In this document: positions 36,905-47,065 of the stretch, piece by piece
How the letters are laid out: the number at the start of each line of letters is the position of its first letter
How positions within the stretch are numbered: position 1 is the first letter of the stretch
Assembly: GCA_001873065.1 (NCBI GenBank)
Contig: MNYM01000032.1
Location: forward strand, 1 to 64,000
Length of the DNA stretch: 64,000 bases
Reading direction: 5' to 3'
Source of the DNA: Flavobacteriaceae bacterium CG2_30_31_66
GTDB taxonomy: Bacteria; Bacteroidota; Bacteroidia; Flavobacteriales; Flavobacteriaceae
The notes under the pieces: generated by a model
What the model was told of the DNA's origin: nothing
The model's database searches: none
The model's input: the letters and a program-made list of their open reading frames with translations, nothing else
Translations under genes and position numbers: made by a program

Positions 36905-37303
36905 ATGTATACAGATCCAATTGCAGATTATCTTACTAGAGTAAGAAATGCAATCTCTGCAGGACACAGAGTTGTAGAAATCCCTTCTTCAAATTTGAAG
37001 AAGGAAATAACAAAGATTTTGTTCGATCAAGGTTATATTTTAAGTTATCAATTTAATGATGATAAAGTTCAAGGAACTATCAAAATTGCCTTAAAATATG
37101 ACAAAGAAACAAAAGAGTCAGTTATCAGAAAAATTCAACGAGTTAGTACTCCAGGTTTACGTAAATACGTTGGCTCGAAAGAGATGCCAAGAGTATTGAA
37201 CGGCCTTGGAATTGCCATAGTTTCAACTTCTAAAGGAGTAATGACTGGCAAAAAAGCTCGTATTGAAAACGTTGGAGGAGAGGTTTTGTGTTACGTTTAT
37301 TAA
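36905..37303 (+). CDS. rpsH: 30S ribosomal protein S8
   Basis: S8 organises the central domain of 16S rRNA and in E. coli represses the spc operon. The 132-residue protein begins YTDPIADYLTRVRNAISAGHRVVEIPSSNLKKEI and has the C-terminal signature GLGIAIVSTSKGVMTGKKARIENVGGEVLCYVY. First gene after the internal promoter and folded leader, so it may be the regulator here too (inference). Confidence 0.98.
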   Translation: MYTDPIADYLTRVRNAISAGHRVVEIPSSNLKKEITKILFDQGYILSYQFNDDKVQGTIKIALKYDKETKESVIRKIQRVSTPGLRKYVGSKEMPRVLNGLGIAIVSTSKGVMTGKKARIENVGGEVLCYVY

Positions 37304-37315
37304 TCACTAGAAGAA

Positions 37316-37861
37316 ATGAGTAGAATAGGAAAAAATCCCGTTAGCATTCCACAAGGTGTAAATGTAGACATTAGTAATAATTTAGTAACAGTAAAAGGAA
37401 GTTTAGGAGTTTTAACTCAAACAATTTCTGAGGGAATTACTATCAAAATTGAAGATGGTCATGTCGTTTTAGACAGGATTTCAGAATCTAAAAACCACAA
37501 AGCTCAACATGGATTAATGAGATCATTAATCAATAATATGATTGAGGGTGTAAGTAAAGGATGGACAAAACAACTTGAATTGGTTGGTGTTGGATATAGA
37601 GCTTCAAATCAAGGTCAAAAGTTAGATTTGGCACTTGGTTTTTCTCACAATATCGTTTTTGAATTAGCTCCTGAAGTTAAAGTAGAAACTATTTCTGAGA
37701 AAGGTAAAAATCCAATTATAAAACTTACTTCTTTTGACAAACAATTGGTGGGACATGTTGCTGCAAAGATTCGTTCTTTCAGAAGTCCTGAACCATACAA
37801 AGGAAAAGGTGTTAAGTTCGTAGGCGAAAAATTAAGAAGAAAAGCAGGTAAATCTGCATAA
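37316..37861 (+). CDS. rplF: 50S ribosomal protein L6
   Basis: L6 sits by the GTPase-associated centre. The 181 residues have the duplicated L6 fold: SRIGKNPVSIPQGVNVDI in the first half, LELVGVGYRASNQGQKLDLALGFSH at the join, and the C-terminal SFRSPEPYKGKGVKFVGEKLRRKAGKSA with the SPEPYKGKG signature. Confidence 0.98.
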   Translation: MSRIGKNPVSIPQGVNVDISNNLVTVKGSLGVLTQTISEGITIKIEDGHVVLDRISESKNHKAQHGLMRSLINNMIEGVSKGWTKQLELVGVGYRASNQGQKLDLALGFSHNIVFELAPEVKVETISEKGKNPIIKLTSFDKQLVGHVAAKIRSFRSPEPYKGKGVKFVGEKLRRKAGKSA

Positions 37862-37873
37862 TATATAGGTATT

Positions 37874-38224
37874 ATGGCATTATCAAAGCTAGAAAGAAGA
37901 GCTAGAATCAAACGTAGAATCAGAAAAATTGTTTTTGGAACATCAACCAAACCAAGATTATCTGTTTATAGAAGTAATAAGGAAATCTATGCTCAAATTG
38001 TAGATGACGTTAACGGAGTTACATTAGCTTCTGTTTCATCAAGAGATAAAGATATTAAAGCAACAACCAAAGGAGAAGCAGCAATTGCTGTTGGTAAAAC
38101 AATTGGCGAAAAAGCATTAACTAAAGGAATTGAAAGTGTTGCTTTTGATAGAAATGGTTATTTGTATCATGGTAGAGTTAAAGTATTAGCTGACGCTGCA
38201 AGAGAGGCTGGTTTAAAATTTTAA
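37874..38224 (+). CDS. rplR: 50S ribosomal protein L18
   Basis: L18 binds 5S rRNA with L5. The 116-residue protein has a basic N-terminus ([19 protein letters not shown]), the core [22 protein letters not shown] and the C-terminal [26 protein letters not shown]. It precedes rpsE by 5 bp. Confidence 0.97.
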   Translation: MALSKLERRARIKRRIRKIVFGTSTKPRLSVYRSNKEIYAQIVDDVNGVTLASVSSRDKDIKATTKGEAAIAVGKTIGEKALTKGIESVAFDRNGYLYHGRVKVLADAAREAGLKF

Positions 38225-38229
38225 GAATT

Positions 38230-38751
38230 ATGCAAGGTTATAGAAACGTAGAGAGAGTTAAACCAAGCGGATTAGAGCTTGTAGATAGATTAGTTGGAGT
38301 ACAACGTGTTACTAAAGTTACAAAAGGTGGTAGAGCATTTGGTTTCTCTGCAATTGTTGTTGTAGGGGACGGAAACGGAGTTGTTGGACATGGTTTAGGT
38401 AAATCAAAAGATGTTTCTTCTGCTATTGCTAAAGCAATTGAAGATGCTAAGAAAAATCTTGTAAGAATTCCTATAATTGAAGGAACGCTTCCTCATGAAC
38501 AAAAAGGAAAATTTGGAGGTGCTAATGTATTCATCAAACCAGCTTCTCCTGGTACTGGAGTTATTGCTGGTGGTGCTGTTCGTGCAGTATTGGAATCTGT
38601 TGGAGTTCATGATGTGTTATCAAAATCTCAAGGTTCATCAAATCCTCACAATGCAGTTAAAGCAACTTTTAATGCTTTATTACAACTACGTAATGCTGCT
38701 TCGATTGCCAAACAAAGAGGTATTTCTTTAGAAAAAGTATTTAACGGATAA
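38230..38751 (+). CDS. rpsE: 30S ribosomal protein S5
   Basis: S5 affects translational accuracy and lines the mRNA entry site. The 173 residues include the double-stranded-RNA-binding-like N-terminal domain ([37 protein letters not shown]) and the C-terminal domain with [39 protein letters not shown]. Normal length. Confidence 0.98.
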   Translation: MQGYRNVERVKPSGLELVDRLVGVQRVTKVTKGGRAFGFSAIVVVGDGNGVVGHGLGKSKDVSSAIAKAIEDAKKNLVRIPIIEGTLPHEQKGKFGGANVFIKPASPGTGVIAGGAVRAVLESVGVHDVLSKSQGSSNPHNAVKATFNALLQLRNAASIAKQRGISLEKVFNG

Positions 38752-38762
38752 ATCTAAGAAAG

Positions 38763-38945
38763 ATGACAAAAATTAAAGTAACCCAAACAAAAAGTCAAAT
38801 CAGACGCCCTAAAGATCAAAAAAGAACTTTAGAGTCATTAGGTTTACGAAGAATAAGCCAAACTGTAGTGCACGATTCGTCTCCTACAATACTTGGTATG
38901 GTAAATAAAGTTTCACATTTAGTTTCTGTAGAGGAATTAAAATAA
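38763..38945 (+). CDS. rpmD: 50S ribosomal protein L30
   Basis: L30 is a small ferredoxin-like protein of the 50S subunit. The 60 residues have TKIKVTQTKSQIRRPKDQKRTLESLGLRRISQTVVHDSSPTILGMVNKVSHLV, matching the family throughout. Many bacteria lack it, so its presence is a useful marker of this operon. Confidence 0.96.
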   Translation: MTKIKVTQTKSQIRRPKDQKRTLESLGLRRISQTVVHDSSPTILGMVNKVSHLVSVEELK

Positions 38946-38955
38946 GATATTAAAG

Positions 38956-39408
38956 ATGAGTAGTTTACATAACTTAACACCTGCAGAAGGATCTGTAAAA
39001 AAAGATAAAAGAATCGCTCGTGGAGAAGGCTCTGGTCATGGTGGTACAGCAACTAGAGGTCACAAAGGAGCGAAATCTCGTTCAGGTTATTCTAGAAAAA
39101 TTGGTTTTGAAGGTGGTCAAATGCCACTGCAAAGACGTGTGCCAAAATTTGGTTTTACTAATATTAATCGTAAAGAGTACCAAGGAATCAACTTAGATAA
39201 ATTACAATCTTTAGTTGAAAACGGAGTAATCTCTGATATTGTTAATTTGGATATTTTAATAGCTAATGGATTGGTAAGTAAAAATGAGATGGTTAAAGTA
39301 TTAGGTAGAGGAGAATTAAAAGCGAAACTTACAATTACTGTTCACAAATTTACAGCAACTGCAAAAGCAGCTATTGAAGCAGCTGGAGGAGAAGCTGTAA
39401 CTTTATAA
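38956..39408 (+). CDS. rplO: 50S ribosomal protein L15
   Basis: L15 binds late in 50S assembly. The 150-residue protein has the glycine-rich N-terminal extension (RIARGEGSGHGGTATRGHKGAKSRSG), the signature FEGGQMPLQRRVPKFGF and a C-terminal domain ending AIEAAGGEAVTL. Lies directly before secY, as is usual. Confidence 0.98.
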   Translation: MSSLHNLTPAEGSVKKDKRIARGEGSGHGGTATRGHKGAKSRSGYSRKIGFEGGQMPLQRRVPKFGFTNINRKEYQGINLDKLQSLVENGVISDIVNLDILIANGLVSKNEMVKVLGRGELKAKLTITVHKFTATAKAAIEAAGGEAVTL

Positions 39409-39419
39409 GACCCTAGTAA

Positions 39420-40745
39420 ATGATGAATTTTATAAATACCTTAAAGGACATTTTTAAGATTGAAGAATTAAAAAATAAAATTCTTTTAACCATAGGTTTG
39501 ATTGCTGTTTATCGTTTTATGGCAGCAGTACCATTACCTGGAATTGATCCTTTACAGCTTGCTGCATTAAAAGAAGGTACTTCAGGAGGGCTTTTAGGTT
39601 TATTAAATGCGTTTACTGGAGGTGCATTCGCGAGAGCATCAGTGATGGCTTTGGGTATTATGCCTTATATTTCTGCTTCGATTGTGGTTCAGTTGATGGG
39701 AATTGCTGTTCCTTATCTTCAAAAACTACAAAAAGACGGAGAAAGTGGACGTAAGAAAATAACTCAAATAACAAGATGGTTGACTATTGGTATTACTTTA
39801 GTTCAGGCTCCAACTTATATCACTGCAATTAAAACCCAATTTGGTTTGGGTCCAGAAGCATTTTTAGTGAGTGGTGCTACATTTTGGATTTCCTCAATTG
39901 TCATTTTAACTGCTGGAACAATTTTTGCAATGTGGTTGGGTGAACGTATAACTGACAAAGGAGTTGGTAATGGAATATCATTATTGATTACTGTTGGAAT
40001 CTTAGCTAGATTTCCTGCATCTTTTTTACAAGAATTTGTAGCTAAAACCACAAATGCAGGTGCTGGTGGTGTAATGATGATTTTGATAGAGATTATTGTT
40101 TGGTTTTTAGTAATATTATTAACTATCCTATTAGTAACGGCTGTCCGAAAAATCGCTGTTCAATATGCTAGAAGAACGGTTGCTGGAAACATTCAAAATG
40201 TTGCTGGTTCAAGAGATTATATTCCATTAAAGTTAAACGCAGCAGGTGTTATGCCCATCATTTTTGCACAAGCAATTATGTTTTTACCAGTTGCTTTAGC
40301 TCAAAGGTTTCCAGCGATAGCCTCATTACAAGATATGAATGGTTTATGGTATAATGTTATATTTGCTTTTTTAATTGTTATTTTTAGTTTCTTTTATACA
40401 GCTATTACAATACCAACCAATAAAATGGCTGATGATTTAAAAAGAAGTGGTGGTTTTATCCCAGGTATCAGACCAGGAAAAGATACGGCCGATAGATTGG
40501 ATTCTGTGTTATCAAGAATAACTTTCCCTGGTTCTTTATTTTTGGCAGCACTTTCAATTTTACCATCTATTGTAACTAAGTTTGGTGTGCAGCAAAGCTG
40601 GGCAATGTTTTATGGCGGCACTTCATTGATTATTATGGTAGGCGTTGCTATTGATACCATGCAACAAATTAATTCTTATTTATTAAACCGTCATTATGAT
40701 GGTTTGATGAAAACTGGGCAAAGCAATAGAAAATCGATTAAATAA
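39420..40745 (+). CDS. secY: Preprotein translocase subunit SecY
   Basis: The channel subunit of the SecYEG translocon in the inner membrane. The 441-residue protein has ten predicted membrane helices, the SecY signature [15 protein letters not shown] (plug region, helix 1-2) and [27 protein letters not shown]. Cytoplasmic loops include AIQYARR-like [11 protein letters not shown] and [16 protein letters not shown] [20 protein letters not shown]. The start is an ATGATG doublet; either could be used, and relatives favour the second. Confidence 0.98.
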   Translation: MMNFINTLKDIFKIEELKNKILLTIGLIAVYRFMAAVPLPGIDPLQLAALKEGTSGGLLGLLNAFTGGAFARASVMALGIMPYISASIVVQLMGIAVPYLQKLQKDGESGRKKITQITRWLTIGITLVQAPTYITAIKTQFGLGPEAFLVSGATFWISSIVILTAGTIFAMWLGERITDKGVGNGISLLITVGILARFPASFLQEFVAKTTNAGAGGVMMILIEIIVWFLVILLTILLVTAVRKIAVQYARRTVAGNIQNVAGSRDYIPLKLNAAGVMPIIFAQAIMFLPVALAQRFPAIASLQDMNGLWYNVIFAFLIVIFSFFYTAITIPTNKMADDLKRSGGFIPGIRPGKDTADRLDSVLSRITFPGSLFLAALSILPSIVTKFGVQQSWAMFYGGTSLIIMVGVAIDTMQQINSYLLNRHYDGLMKTGQSNRKSIK

Positions 40746-40749
40746 AAAT

Positions 40750-40965
40750 ATGGCTAAACAATCAGCAATTCAACAAGATGGAACAATCACAGAGGCATTA
40801 TCAAATGCCATGTTCCGTGTAGAATTAGAAAATGGTCATATTGTTACTGCTCACATTTCTGGAAAAATGAGAATGCATTACATCAAGTTATTACCTGGTG
40901 ATAAAGTAAAATTAGAGATGAGTCCATACGATTTATCAAAAGCAAGAATAACATATAGATATTAA
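40750..40965 (+). CDS. infA: Translation initiation factor IF-1
   Basis: IF-1 occupies the A site during initiation. The 71-residue OB-fold protein reads [70 protein letters not shown], matching the family end to end. Only 4 bp separate it from secY; no map gene lies between. A 94-bp gap to rpmJ follows in which I see only AT-rich sequence. Confidence 0.97.
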   Translation: MAKQSAIQQDGTITEALSNAMFRVELENGHIVTAHISGKMRMHYIKLLPGDKVKLEMSPYDLSKARITYRY

Positions 40966-41059
40966 AATACGAAGTTTCAAAGTAAAGAATGTAAAAGTTT
41001 TATCATTATTTTAGGTAGCTTTTAATATTTAAACTTTAAACTTTTTAACTAAACAAAAG

Positions 41060-41176
41060 ATGAAAGTTAGAACATCAGTAAAAAAAAGAAGTGCCGACTG
41101 CAAAATTGTTCGCAGAAAAGGTAGATTATATGTAATAAACAAACAAAATCCTAGATTTAAACAAAGACAAGGGTAA
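41060..41176 (+). CDS. rpmJ: 50S ribosomal protein L36 (zinc-free form)
   Basis: A 38-residue protein found by reading the gap between infA and rps[21 protein letters not shown], then [18 protein letters not shown]36 binds 23S rRNA near the L11 and tunnel regions. The usual zinc ligands (Cys11, Cys14, Cys27, His33 in E. coli) are Ser11, Cys14, Asn27 and Phe33 here, so three of four are missing and this is the zinc-independent type. Its TAA shares a base with the rpsM ATG (TAATG). Confidence 0.96.
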   Translation: MKVRTSVKKRSADCKIVRRKGRLYVINKQNPRFKQRQG

Positions 41177-41541
41177 TGGCAAGAATAGCAGGTATAGACA
41201 TTCCAAAAAACAAAAGAGGAGTTATTGCGTTAACTTATATCTTTGGTATCGGAAACAGTAGAGCTAAAGAAATTTTAGCTAAAGCAAACGTTGATGAAAG
41301 TATTAAAGTTCAAAATTGGAACGATGATCAAATCTCAGCAATTAGAGAACAAGTAGGTGCCTTTACTATTGAGGGTGAGTTACGTTCTGAAGTTCAATTA
41401 AACATCAAACGTTTAATGGACATTGGTTGTCAAAGAGGAATTCGTCATAGACTTGGTCTTCCTTTAAGAGGTCAAAGAACAAAAAATAATTCTCGTACAA
41501 GAAAAGGTAAGAGAAAAACGGTAGCTAATAAGAAAAAATAA
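41176..41541 (+). CDS. rpsM: 30S ribosomal protein S13
   Basis: S13 contacts P-site tRNA and bridges the subunits. The 121 residues start [33 protein letters not shown], with the family H2TH region, and end with [37 protein letters not shown], the tail that reaches tRNA. Start overlaps the rpmJ stop. Confidence 0.98.
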   Translation: MARIAGIDIPKNKRGVIALTYIFGIGNSRAKEILAKANVDESIKVQNWNDDQISAIREQVGAFTIEGELRSEVQLNIKRLMDIGCQRGIRHRLGLPLRGQRTKNNSRTRKGKRKTVANKKK

Positions 41542-41566
41542 GTTTCAGATTATTCTAGTATATGGT

Positions 41567-41604
41567 TTAAGTGTGCCGTATTTTTTTAAATACAATTTAC
41601 TTAA
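41567..41604 (+). ncRNA. Nested hairpin between rpsM and rpsK
   Basis: TTAAGT (41567-41572)/ACTTAA (41599-41604) encloses a symmetric 5 x 5 internal loop (GTGCC and AATTT) and GTATTT (41578-41583)/AAATAC (41588-41593) with a TTTT loop. It lies in the 88-bp gap before rpsK. It could be a leader element, but the stems are AU-rich and weak. Confidence 0.3.
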
Positions 41605-41629
41605 TTCAATAGCTTAACAACAAAAAATT

Positions 41630-42013
41630 ATGGCAAAAGCAAGCGCAAAAAAACGTAAAGTAATAGTAGATTCTGTTGGAGAAGCACATATAAATGCGAC
41701 TTTCAATAATATTATTATTTCTTTGACAAACAAAAAAGGTGATGTAGTCTCATGGTCATCAGCAGGTAAAATGGGTTTTAGGGGGTCTAAAAAGAATACT
41801 CCTTATGCAGCTCAATTAGCCGCTGAAGATTGTTCAGGAGTTGCAAAAGAAGCTGGTTTACGTAAAGTTAAAGTTTTCGTAAAAGGACCAGGTAATGGAA
41901 GAGAATCTGCAATTAGATCGCTTCATAATGCTGGTATTGAAGTAACTGAAATCATTGACGTTACTCCAATTCCTCACAATGGATGTCGCCCACCAAAAAG
42001 AAGAAGAGTATAA
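41630..42013 (+). CDS. rpsK: 30S ribosomal protein S11
   Basis: S11 forms part of the 30S platform near the mRNA exit. The 127 residues include [50 protein letters not shown] and the signature [44 protein letters not shown]. The LDVT-type motif has an Asn-Gly pair near the C-terminus (PHNGCRPPK), where isoaspartate forms in other bacteria. Confidence 0.98.
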   Translation: MAKASAKKRKVIVDSVGEAHINATFNNIIISLTNKKGDVVSWSSAGKMGFRGSKKNTPYAAQLAAEDCSGVAKEAGLRKVKVFVKGPGNGRESAIRSLHNAGIEVTEIIDVTPIPHNGCRPPKRRRV

Positions 42014-42029
42014 TTAAATATTTTAATCA

Positions 42030-42078
42030 GATAGGATTTAGATTATCGAAGGATTAGCCTTAATTCATAATCCCTATC
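42030..42078 (+). ncRNA. Nested stem-loop leader of rpsD
   Basis: Three perfectly nested stems: GATAGG (42030-42035)/CCTATC (42073-42078), GATTAT (42041-42046)/ATAATC (42067-42072), and AAGG (42049-42052)/CCTT (42058-42061) with loop ATTAG. No T-run follows, so it is not a terminator. It starts 17 bases after rpsK and ends 18 bases before rpsD, a good candidate for an S4-binding leader. Confidence 0.5.
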
Positions 42079-42096
42079 AAAAACAATCAAATAGAA

Positions 42097-42702
42097 ATGG
42101 CAAGATATACAGGACCAAAAACTAAAATTGCACGTAAATTCGGCGAAGCAATTTTCGGTGATGACAAAAACTTCGAAAAAAGAAATTATCCTCCAGGTCA
42201 GCATGGAGCTGCAAAACGCAGAGGGAAAAAGTCTGAATATGCTACCCAATTAATGGAAAAGCAAAAAGCCAAATATACTTATGGTATTTTAGAACGTCAA
42301 TTCAGTAACCTTTTCAAAAAAGCACAAGCTTCTCAAGGAATTACAGGTGAAATTTTATTACAACTTTGTGAATCAAGATTAGACAACGTAGTTTATAGAA
42401 TGGGAATCTCTGGATCTAGAAGTGGCGCACGTCAATTGGTTTCTCACAGACACATCACTGTTAACGGAGAAATTGTAAATATTCCTTCATTCAGATTAAA
42501 AGAAGGTGATATTGTTGCTGTTAGAGAAAAATCAAAATCTTTACAAACTATTGAAAACTCATTGGCGTCAAGCAGTAATGTGTATGAATGGTTAACATGG
42601 AATTCAGATAAAAAAGAAGGTACTTTCGTTAAAGTTCCTGAAAGATTACAAATTCCTGAAAATATAAAAGAACAATTAATCGTAGAATTATATTCTAAAT
42701 AA
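42097..42702 (+). CDS. rpsD: 30S ribosomal protein S4
   Basis: S4 nucleates 16S 5'-domain assembly and in several phyla represses its own operon by binding a leader. The 201-residue protein has [41 protein letters not shown] and the S4 RNA-binding domain ([41 protein letters not shown]). A strongly folded element lies just upstream, consistent with autoregulation but not proof of it. Confidence 0.98.
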   Translation: MARYTGPKTKIARKFGEAIFGDDKNFEKRNYPPGQHGAAKRRGKKSEYATQLMEKQKAKYTYGILERQFSNLFKKAQASQGITGEILLQLCESRLDNVVYRMGISGSRSGARQLVSHRHITVNGEIVNIPSFRLKEGDIVAVREKSKSLQTIENSLASSSNVYEWLTWNSDKKEGTFVKVPERLQIPENIKEQLIVELYSK

Positions 42703-42718
42703 TCCTGATAAACGTACT

Positions 42719-43711
42719 ATGGCAATTTTAAATTTTCAAAAGCCCGATAAAGTAATAATGATTGAATCTACCGATTTTACAGGTAGATTCGAGTTCAGAC
42801 CTTTAGAACCAGGTTTTGGTTTAACAATTGGAAATGCTTTAAGAAGAGTACTTTTATCTTCTCTAGAAGGATTTGCGATTACATCATTAAGAATTGATGG
42901 CGTTGAACACGAGTTTTCTACTGTAAGTGGAATCGTAGAAGACGTAACAGAAATCATTTTAAATTTAAAACAAGTTCGTTTTAAAAAACAAATTGATGAA
43001 ACTGATAGAGAAACTGTTTCTATCAACGTTTCTGGTCAAGAACAATTGAAAGCAGGTGATTTACAAAAATTCATTTCTGGTTTTCAAGTGTTAAACCCAG
43101 AATTGGTTATTTGTAATATGGATAAATCTGTAAAACTAAACGCTGAAATTACTATAGAAAAAGGCAGAGGTTTTGTGCCAGCTGAGGAAAATAAAAAAGC
43201 TGGTGTCCCAATAGGAACAATTTTTACTGATTCTATTTATACACCAATCAAAAACGTAAAATATGCAATTGAAAACTTTCGTGTTGAACAAAAAACAGAT
43301 TTTGAAAAATTAGTTTTTGATATCGATACTGATGGTTCAATCAATCCTAAAGAAGCTTTAACAGAAGCAGCAAAAATCTTAATTCACCATTTTATGTTGT
43401 TTTCTGATGAGCGTATCACTTTAGAAGCTGATGAAATTGCACAAACAGAAACGTATGATGAAGAATCATTGCACATGCGTCAATTGTTAAAAACAAGATT
43501 GATTGATATGGATCTTTCTGTAAGAGCTTTGAATTGTTTAAAAGCAGCAGAAGTAGATACTTTGGGTGATTTGGTATCTTTCAATAAAAGTGATTTAATG
43601 AAATTCAGAAACTTCGGAAAGAAATCATTAACAGAGCTAGAAGAACTTGTGATTGTGAAAGGATTGAGTTTTGGAATGGATTTAGCAAAATATAAATTAG
43701 ATAGAGATTAA
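42719..43711 (+). CDS. rpoA: DNA-directed RNA polymerase subunit alpha
   Basis: RpoA dimerises to scaffold RNA polymerase and touches upstream promoter DNA. The 330 residues have the N-terminal domain ([63 protein letters not shown]), and the C-terminal domain with [44 protein letters not shown], two helix-hairpin-helix motifs. Position between rpsD and rplQ is the classic alpha operon order. Confidence 0.99.
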   Translation: MAILNFQKPDKVIMIESTDFTGRFEFRPLEPGFGLTIGNALRRVLLSSLEGFAITSLRIDGVEHEFSTVSGIVEDVTEIILNLKQVRFKKQIDETDRETVSINVSGQEQLKAGDLQKFISGFQVLNPELVICNMDKSVKLNAEITIEKGRGFVPAEENKKAGVPIGTIFTDSIYTPIKNVKYAIENFRVEQKTDFEKLVFDIDTDGSINPKEALTEAAKILIHHFMLFSDERITLEADEIAQTETYDEESLHMRQLLKTRLIDMDLSVRALNCLKAAEVDTLGDLVSFNKSDLMKFRNFGKKSLTELEELVIVKGLSFGMDLAKYKLDRD

Positions 43712-43712
43712 T

Positions 43713-43755
43713 CTTTCATATTTTGCTCCTCAAAAAGGGTTGAGCAAGATGAAAG
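43713..43755 (+). ncRNA. Long nested hairpin between rpoA and rplQ (rplQ leader candidate)
   Basis: CTTTCAT (43713-43719) pairs with ATGAAAG (43749-43755). Inside, TTGCTC (43723-43728) pairs with GAGCAA (43742-43747), and CTC/GGG closes an AAAAA loop. About 16 pairs in 43 nt, beginning 2 bases after the rpoA stop, with no T-run. It may bind L17 or protect an RNA end. Confidence 0.5.
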
Positions 43756-43770
43756 CATAAAACAAACGTC

Positions 43771-44247
43771 ATGAGACACGGAAAAAAAATAAACCACTTA
43801 AGTAGAAAAACAGCGCACAGAAAATCGATGTTAGCGAATATGGCTTGTTCTCTTATTGAGCACAAACGTATCAACACAACTGTTGCAAAAGCAAAAGCAT
43901 TAAGAGTTTTTGTAGAGCCAATAATTACAAAATCGAAATCAGACACAACTCACAATAGACGTATTGTATTCTCTGTTTTAAGAGACAAATATGCTGTTAC
44001 AGAATTGTTTAAAGAAATTTCTGTAAAAGTTGCTGAAAGACCTGGAGGTTACTTAAGAATCATTAAACTAGGAAATAGACAAGGAGACAATGCTGCAATG
44101 GCAATGATTGAATTGGTTGATTATAACGAAATCTACAATCCAAAAGGAGCAAAAGCTAAGAAAACTACACGTAGAGGTAGAAGCAAAAAAGCAGCCACTA
44201 CTCAAGTAGAAACGGATTCAACTCCTGAAACAAAATCTGAAGAATAA
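43771..44247 (+). CDS. rplQ: 50S ribosomal protein L17
   Basis: L17 sits on the 50S subunit near the tunnel exit. The core (residues 1-120) has [44 protein letters not shown] and [32 protein letters not shown] tail of about 35 residues, first basic ([14 protein letters not shown]) then acidic (STPETKSEE), is longer than in E. coli. Such tails are common in flavobacteria. Last gene of the ribosomal block; a terminator follows. Confidence 0.97.
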   Translation: MRHGKKINHLSRKTAHRKSMLANMACSLIEHKRINTTVAKAKALRVFVEPIITKSKSDTTHNRRIVFSVLRDKYAVTELFKEISVKVAERPGGYLRIIKLGNRQGDNAAMAMIELVDYNEIYNPKGAKAKKTTRRGRSKKAATTQVETDSTPETKSEE

Positions 44248-44267
44248 ATGAATTTTAGTTCACATAT

Positions 44268-44301
44268 AAAGGGATAAGCAGTAATGTTTATCCCTTTTTT
44301 T
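44268..44301 (+). terminator. Terminator of the ribosomal block
   Basis: AAAGGGATAA (44268-44277)/TTATCCCTTT (44288-44297), ten base pairs with a ten-base loop, followed by a T-run (44295-44301). It is 20 bases after the rplQ stop. Confidence 0.88.
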
Positions 44302-44335
44302 ATATTTTTTTACATATTATAATTTTTATTGACCA

Positions 44336-45454
44336 ATGAAGTATCAAACTAGAAAAAAAGCACTTATTTTATTAGCAGATGGCACTATTTTTTATGGAAA
44401 ATCTGTAGGAATTGATGGAACTGCAACAGGTGAAATTTGTTTTAATACCGGAATGACAGGCTATCAAGAAATTTTTACAGATCCTTCATATTTTGGTCAG
44501 TTAATGGTAACAACCAATGCGCATATTGGGAATTATGGTGTGAATGACAACGAAGTTGAATCTGATGGAATTAAAATTTCAGGTTTGGTTTGTCGTAATT
44601 TTAGTTTTGCACATTCGCGAGTTGACGCTAATGGAAATTTATTTGATTGGTTTCAAAAACACAATTTGGTTGCCATTTCAGATGTTGATACTAGAGCATT
44701 AGTTTCTTATATCAGAGATAATGGCGCTATGAATGCGATTATTTCTACAAATATTGACAATATTAATGATTTGAAAATGCAATTAGAGAACGTTCCAAGT
44801 ATGCAAGGATTAGAACTGGCTTCAAAAGTGTCAACTAAAGAACCATATTATTTTGGAAATGAAAATGCTAAAATCAAAGTTTCAGCTTTAGACATTGGCA
44901 TCAAAAAAAATATTTTAAGAAATTTAGCTAAAAGAGGTGTTTACATCAAAGTGTTTCCTTACAATGCTACTTTTGAAGAGTTGGCTTCTTTTAATCCTGA
45001 TGGCTATTTTATTTCAAATGGACCTGGAGATCCTGAGCCTTTAGTAGATGCTCAAAAATTAGCTGCTGAAATTATTGAGAAAGATTTACCCTTATTTGGT
45101 ATTTGTTTAGGACATCAAGTCATTGCATTATCACAAGGAATTTCTACGTATAAAATGCACAATGGTCACAGAGGAATCAATCATCCTGTGAAAAATTTAT
45201 TGACAGAAAAAGGTGAAATAACTTCTCAAAATCATGGTTTTGCAATCAATAAAGAAGAAACTGAGGCTAATGAGAATATTGAAATTACACACGTTCATTT
45301 AAATGACCATACAGTTGCAGGAATTCGTATTAAAAATAAGAATACGTTTTCTGTTCAATATCATCCAGAAGCAAGTCCTGGACCTCATGATGCTGAATAT
45401 TTATTTGATCAGTTTATCGAAAATATTAAAAAATTTAAAACAATGGGTTCTTAA
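44336..45454 (+). CDS. carA: Carbamoyl-phosphate synthase small subunit
   Basis: The glutaminase subunit that feeds ammonia to CarB for pyrimidine and arginine synthesis. The 372-residue protein has the N-terminal CPSase small-chain domain (TGEICFNTGMTGYQEIFTDPSYFGQL) and a class I amidotransferase domain with nucleophile Cys in LFGICLGHQVIALS and the His-Glu pair in VQYHPEASPGPHDA. carB is not adjacent; eno follows after a terminator, so this is a stand-alone unit. Confidence 0.97.
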   Translation: MKYQTRKKALILLADGTIFYGKSVGIDGTATGEICFNTGMTGYQEIFTDPSYFGQLMVTTNAHIGNYGVNDNEVESDGIKISGLVCRNFSFAHSRVDANGNLFDWFQKHNLVAISDVDTRALVSYIRDNGAMNAIISTNIDNINDLKMQLENVPSMQGLELASKVSTKEPYYFGNENAKIKVSALDIGIKKNILRNLAKRGVYIKVFPYNATFEELASFNPDGYFISNGPGDPEPLVDAQKLAAEIIEKDLPLFGICLGHQVIALSQGISTYKMHNGHRGINHPVKNLLTEKGEITSQNHGFAINKEETEANENIEITHVHLNDHTVAGIRIKNKNTFSVQYHPEASPGPHDAEYLFDQFIENIKKFKTMGS

Positions 45455-45491
45455 TTTTTTAATCCAACTCACTTATTTTTTAATTTTAAAT

Positions 45492-45522
45492 AATCCGCTT
45501 AATTTTTAAGTGGATTTTTTTT
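45492..45522 (+). terminator. Terminator after carA
   Basis: AATCCGCTTAA (45492-45502)/TTAAGTGGATT (45506-45516), eleven pairs including one G-T, then eight T residues. Confidence 0.85.
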
Positions 45523-45649
45523 GAATTCGAAATTTTTTAGCAAACGTTTTCGTAATTAATCAAATTCATATTATTTTATGCGTTTAACTTTTCGTAAATT
45601 AGCATCACTTTAAAAAGTAACCAAAACTTAAAATAAATTAAATTTATAA

Positions 45650-46948
<1,299 letters not shown>

Positions 46949-46971
46949 AAAAACAATCGCTTTTATAAATC

Positions 46972-47003
46972 AATCCTCTTAGAATTTCTAAGGGGATTTT
47001 TTT
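46972..47003 (+). terminator. Terminator after eno (left copy of a duplicated element)
   Basis: AATCCTCTTAG (46972-46982)/CTAAGGGGATT (46988-46998), eleven pairs with one T-G, loop AATTT, T-run to 47003. Nearly identical to the terminator at 49873-49903. Confidence 0.9.
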
Positions 47004-47011
47004 ATATTTTG

Positions 47012-47043
47012 TTTGTTGTTTTGCTTATTTTATTTTAATATTG
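47012..47043 (+). promoter_or_regulatory. Putative promoter of the lipoprotein cassette
   Basis: TTTG at 47012-47015, a 20-base spacer, TAATATTG at 47036-47043 (one mismatch to TAnnTTTG). It lies 22 bases upstream of the ATG at 47066, supporting transcription of the phase-variable gene from this point. Confidence 0.5.
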
Positions 47044-47065
47044 TTTAAAATCTAAAAAATAAATT

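Noticed and set aside
41049..41059. Shine-Dalgarno search upstream of ribosomal genes
   Set aside because: Purine-rich stretches occur before some starts, but no consistent GGAGG is present, as expected for Bacteroidota, so no ribosome binding sites are annotated.
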